Origin: Planctomycetota bacterium
GTDB taxonomy: Bacteria; Planctomycetota; Brocadiia; JAJRTI01
Direction: 5' to 3'
NCBI GenBank assembly: GCA_024278415.1
Contig: JAJRTI010000902.1
Span: 1-7,617, forward strand
DNA length: 7,617 nt
The translations under genes and the position numbers were made by a program. Positions 6,127 through 7,617 of the stretch are shown piece after piece. Each line of letters begins with the position of its first letter. The first letter of the stretch is position 1. The notes beneath the pieces are model-generated. The model had not been told where the DNA came from, did not search any database, and was given only the letters and a program-made list of their open reading frames with translations.

Positions 6127-6168
6127 AGCCGAGCCGTCTCGGCTGTGCTGGCCGATACGGCCAGCACG
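6127..6168. other. Two abutting perfect stem-loops upstream of the MDR gene
   Basis: CAGCCGAG (6127-6134) pairs with CTCGGCTG (6139-6146), loop CCGT. GTGCTGGCCG (6146-6155) pairs with CGGCCAGCAC (6159-6168), loop ATA; the two stems share base 6146. In addition GCACAGCCGA (6082-6091) is an exact complement of TCGGCTGTGC (6140-6149), so a competing long-range stem could replace both of these hairpins and the 6076-6095 one. They end 75 bases before the MDR start codon, a place suited to leader regulation, but no T-tract or known riboswitch core is seen. Confidence 0.5.
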
Positions 6169-6233
6169 AACGCATTCGCCTGCATTTCGCTACGGACACT
6201 CACTACGAAGGATGTGTTCCATCCCTCACAATC

Positions 6234-6239
6234 GGAGAT
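6234..6239 (+). promoter_or_regulatory. Ribosome-binding site deciding the MDR start
   Basis: GGAGAT at 6234-6239 places GGAG six bases before ATG 6244. This selects 6244 over the in-frame ATG at 6145, which lies in the hairpin region and would add 33 residues without family resemblance, and over ATG 6253, nine bases further in. Confidence 0.6.
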
Positions 6240-6243
6240 CCCC

Positions 6244-7215
6244 ATGCCCACCATGAAACGCACAGCAAAGCACGACGGCGTTGGCAACATCGTTGTCGAG
6301 GAAGTCGACATCCCCACCCCCGGCGAGCGCGAGGTGCTCGTGAAGCTCAAAGCGTCGCTCATCAGCCGCGGCTCAGAGATCGGAGGGCGCTATCTCAGCG
6401 AGGGCGAAGTCGATCCGGCCCGCATGGGCTACTCGGATGCCGGCGTCGTGGCTGGCCTCGGCCAAGGCGTTGACGAATACCAGGTGGGCGACCCTGTCTG
6501 CGTCGTGGCGCCGCACGCGGAATACGTCGTCGGCCAACTCGACTCGCCGAGCGCGAGCCGGTCGGTCGTCCCACTCCCCGACGACATTCCTTTCGAGGCT
6601 GCCACGTTCCTCCCACTGCTCACCAGTTGCCTCGCATGGGCGGACAGCGCGATCATCCGCGAGGCCGACAGCGTCGCGATTCTCGGGCAGGGACTCGTGG
6701 GCAGCATCATGCTCCAGGTCATCAAGCAGCGCGAGACCGGCATGGTCATCGCCGTGGACGGCCTGGACCTGCGATGCCAGCTCGCGGCCGAGTTCGGTGC
6801 GGACGCGGTCGTCAACTGCTCCAACGAGGACGCGGTCGCGGCCGTGCGCAATCTCTGCGGAGGCGCGCAAGTGGTCATCGACTGCGTCGGCGGCGCTGCG
6901 GGTGTGAAGTCGTTCGCCCAGGCTCAGGACATGTGCGCGGCCGGAGGCGTCATCCAGATCATCGGGCTCTACCATCGCGAACCGTTGCCTCTTGAAGCGA
7001 GCAAGATCATGGGCAAGCTTGTGATTGGCGGCATCCGCTCCGACAAGCCCCGCACCGAGTACAGCAAGGACGCGATCCGCTTCATGCAACAAGGCAAGCT
7101 GCGCACCGAGGAGATGGTCACCCACCGCTTCAGGATCGACCAAGCCAAAGAGGCGTTCGACTTGCTTGTGAACGACTTGGGCTCGACGCTGGGCGTGGTC
7201 TTTGAATACGCCTGA
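6244..7215 (+). CDS. MDR-family (zinc-type alcohol dehydrogenase-like) oxidoreductase lacking the zinc ligands
   Basis: A 323-residue medium-chain dehydrogenase/reductase. The N-terminal GroES-like catalytic domain covers about residues 1-125, with EVLVKLKASLISRGSE (30-45), MGYSDAGVV and VGDPVCVVAPHAEYV. The Rossmann domain follows: AILGQGLVG with G148, G150 and G153 as the GxGxxG loop, and D172 at the end of the second strand, which favours NAD(H). VIDCVGG and GGVIQIIGLY are further family blocks. The usual catalytic cysteine region (GICGTD type) is replaced by ISRGSE, and the four-cysteine structural zinc lobe is absent. This resembles the SxGTE-type MDR proteins often found near sugar or Gfo/Idh dehydrogenase genes. 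The substrate is unknown. The protein is cytosolic, with no signal peptide. It stands 484 bases from the upstream gene, so it probably has its own control. Confidence 0.87.
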   Translation: MPTMKRTAKHDGVGNIVVEEVDIPTPGEREVLVKLKASLISRGSEIGGRYLSEGEVDPARMGYSDAGVVAGLGQGVDEYQVGDPVCVVAPHAEYVVGQLDSPSASRSVVPLPDDIPFEAATFLPLLTSCLAWADSAIIREADSVAILGQGLVGSIMLQVIKQRETGMVIAVDGLDLRCQLAAEFGADAVVNCSNEDAVAAVRNLCGGAQVVIDCVGGAAGVKSFAQAQDMCAAGGVIQIIGLYHREPLPLEASKIMGKLVIGGIRSDKPRTEYSKDAIRFMQQGKLRTEEMVTHRFRIDQAKEAFDLLVNDLGSTLGVVFEYA

Positions 7216-7232
7216 CGGCCGCCAGGCCCCGC

Positions 7233-7271
7233 GGGCGCCGAACTCGCACAAGGCGAGCTGCACCCGCGCCC
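7233..7271. terminator. Stem-loop after the MDR gene, possible terminator
   Basis: GGGCGC (7233-7238) pairs with GCGCCC (7266-7271), and inside it CTCGC (7243-7247) pairs with GCGAG (7253-7257), loop ACAAG, giving a two-part hairpin starting 17 bases after the stop. There is no T-run afterwards, so if it ends transcription it does so without the classic U-tract. Confidence 0.3.
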
Positions 7272-7336
7272 CAAGGCCACTGACCGCCATGGATCAGGGG
7301 CAAGACATGGCGTAGGGGGCGCAAGTTCGCTGTTCC

Positions 7337-7404
7337 GTATTGCGTATTGCGTATTGCGTATTGCGTATTCGGATCGCGATCCGAGATACGGAATACGCAA
7401 TACG
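7337..7404. repeat. Heptamer array GTATTGC x4.7 with inverted copy
   Basis: Four exact GTATTGC units at 7337-7364 are followed by GTATTC at 7365-7370. A perfect 12-base palindrome, GGATCGCGATCC, occupies 7371-7382. Bases 7391-7404 are the exact reverse complement of 7357-7370, so the end of the array can fold into a 14-bp stem over a 20-base spacer. Because the unit is 7 bases, read-through in any frame gives a 7-residue repeat (for example RNTQYAI on the minus strand). Short open frames here are by-products of the repeat and not genes. Confidence 0.85.
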
Positions 7405-7617
7405 CTGCCGAGAGTGCAGGCAAGCTGCGCAACTTCTTGTTTATCGTGTACCAGGGGCCGATCTAAGGGGGGGGACGCCCTGCCCTTTACCCACATTTTT
7501 CAGCCCCTGGCAACGCGGGCTGAATGGGAATGAGATTTAGCTCGTCACGGCAGAATCGGGGCGCGGGGTGTTTGTTATCTTGCCCGCTTGTGGCCTGACG
7601 GGGTTCCGCTCGCCAGA
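7405..7617. other. Non-coding tail with G8 tract and one hairpin
   Basis: No convincing gene is visible here. There is a run of eight G at 7467-7474. A perfect 8-bp hairpin, TTCAGCCC (7499-7506) with GGGCTGAA (7517-7524) over a 10-base loop, has CCCA/TGGG outside it at 7490-7493 and 7525-7528 as further possible pairs. No T-tract follows. The last 80 bases may be upstream sequence of a gene beyond the window, but no promoter stands out. Confidence 0.4.

Noticed and set aside
6373..7290. 305-residue minus-strand frame opposite the MDR gene
   Set aside because: Antisense shadow; the plus strand encodes a complete and recognisable dehydrogenase.
7337..7404. CRISPR array
   Set aside because: Units are 7 bases with no spacers; this is a simple tandem repeat with an inverted copy.
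7405..7617. tRNA or other known RNA gene in the right-hand tail
   Set aside because: No cloverleaf arms, T-loop motif or acceptor pairing could be found; only one simple hairpin is supported.

Overview
The window is GC-rich, densely coding bacterial DNA with every supported gene on the + strand. No rRNA, tRNA or phylogenetic marker is present, so the host can only be guessed. A family GH130 enzyme beside a very large secreted protein with a LamG-like domain and a DUF6067/GH123-like region, plus a zinc-site-less MDR dehydrogenase, is the kind of content common in Planctomycetota, Lentisphaerota, Hydrogenedentota and related environmental polysaccharide degraders. That placement is inference.

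Layout. 1-924: the 3' part of an APH-family small-molecule kinase whose start lies outside the window. 1018-1645: a compact two-gene module, a DUF433 protein (antitoxin-like) overlapping by 17 bases a DUF5615 PIN-like protein (VapC-like toxin), with a possible sigma-54-type promoter upstream. 1646-1754: a non-coding gap carrying a heptamer repeat array (TCAATNN x4). 1755-2741 and 2784-5759: a GH130 glycosidase/phosphorylase and a 991-residue secreted carbohydrate-active protein, separated by 42 bases and probably cotranscribed. 5760-6243: a 484-base intergenic region packed with stem-loops. 6244-7215: an NAD(P)-dependent MDR oxidoreductase. 7216-7617: non-coding, with a post-stop hairpin, a second heptamer array (GTATTGC x4.7) with an inverted copy, a G8 tract and another hairpin; no gene is visible.

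How the genes work together. The secreted protein probably binds or cleaves an extracellular or periplasmic glycan. The GH130 protein has no signal peptide and would act in the cytoplasm on beta-mannosides or similar oligosaccharides. The MDR dehydrogenase could oxidise a sugar or polyol product, but the link is only proximity. The DUF433/DUF5615 pair is an independent toxin-antitoxin-like unit.

The most unusual part is the 5875-6168 intergenic region. A perfect 29-bp hairpin with C9/G9 arms sits at the centre of two inverted 45-bp repeats (37/45 identical). Each repeat carries its own 8-bp hairpin, and one stem pair differs by a compensating C-G to G-C swap. Four more stem-loops follow, with a possible alternative pairing. 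It looks like a REP/BIME-like or MITE-like element, or a structured RNA, and is not explained by any gene.
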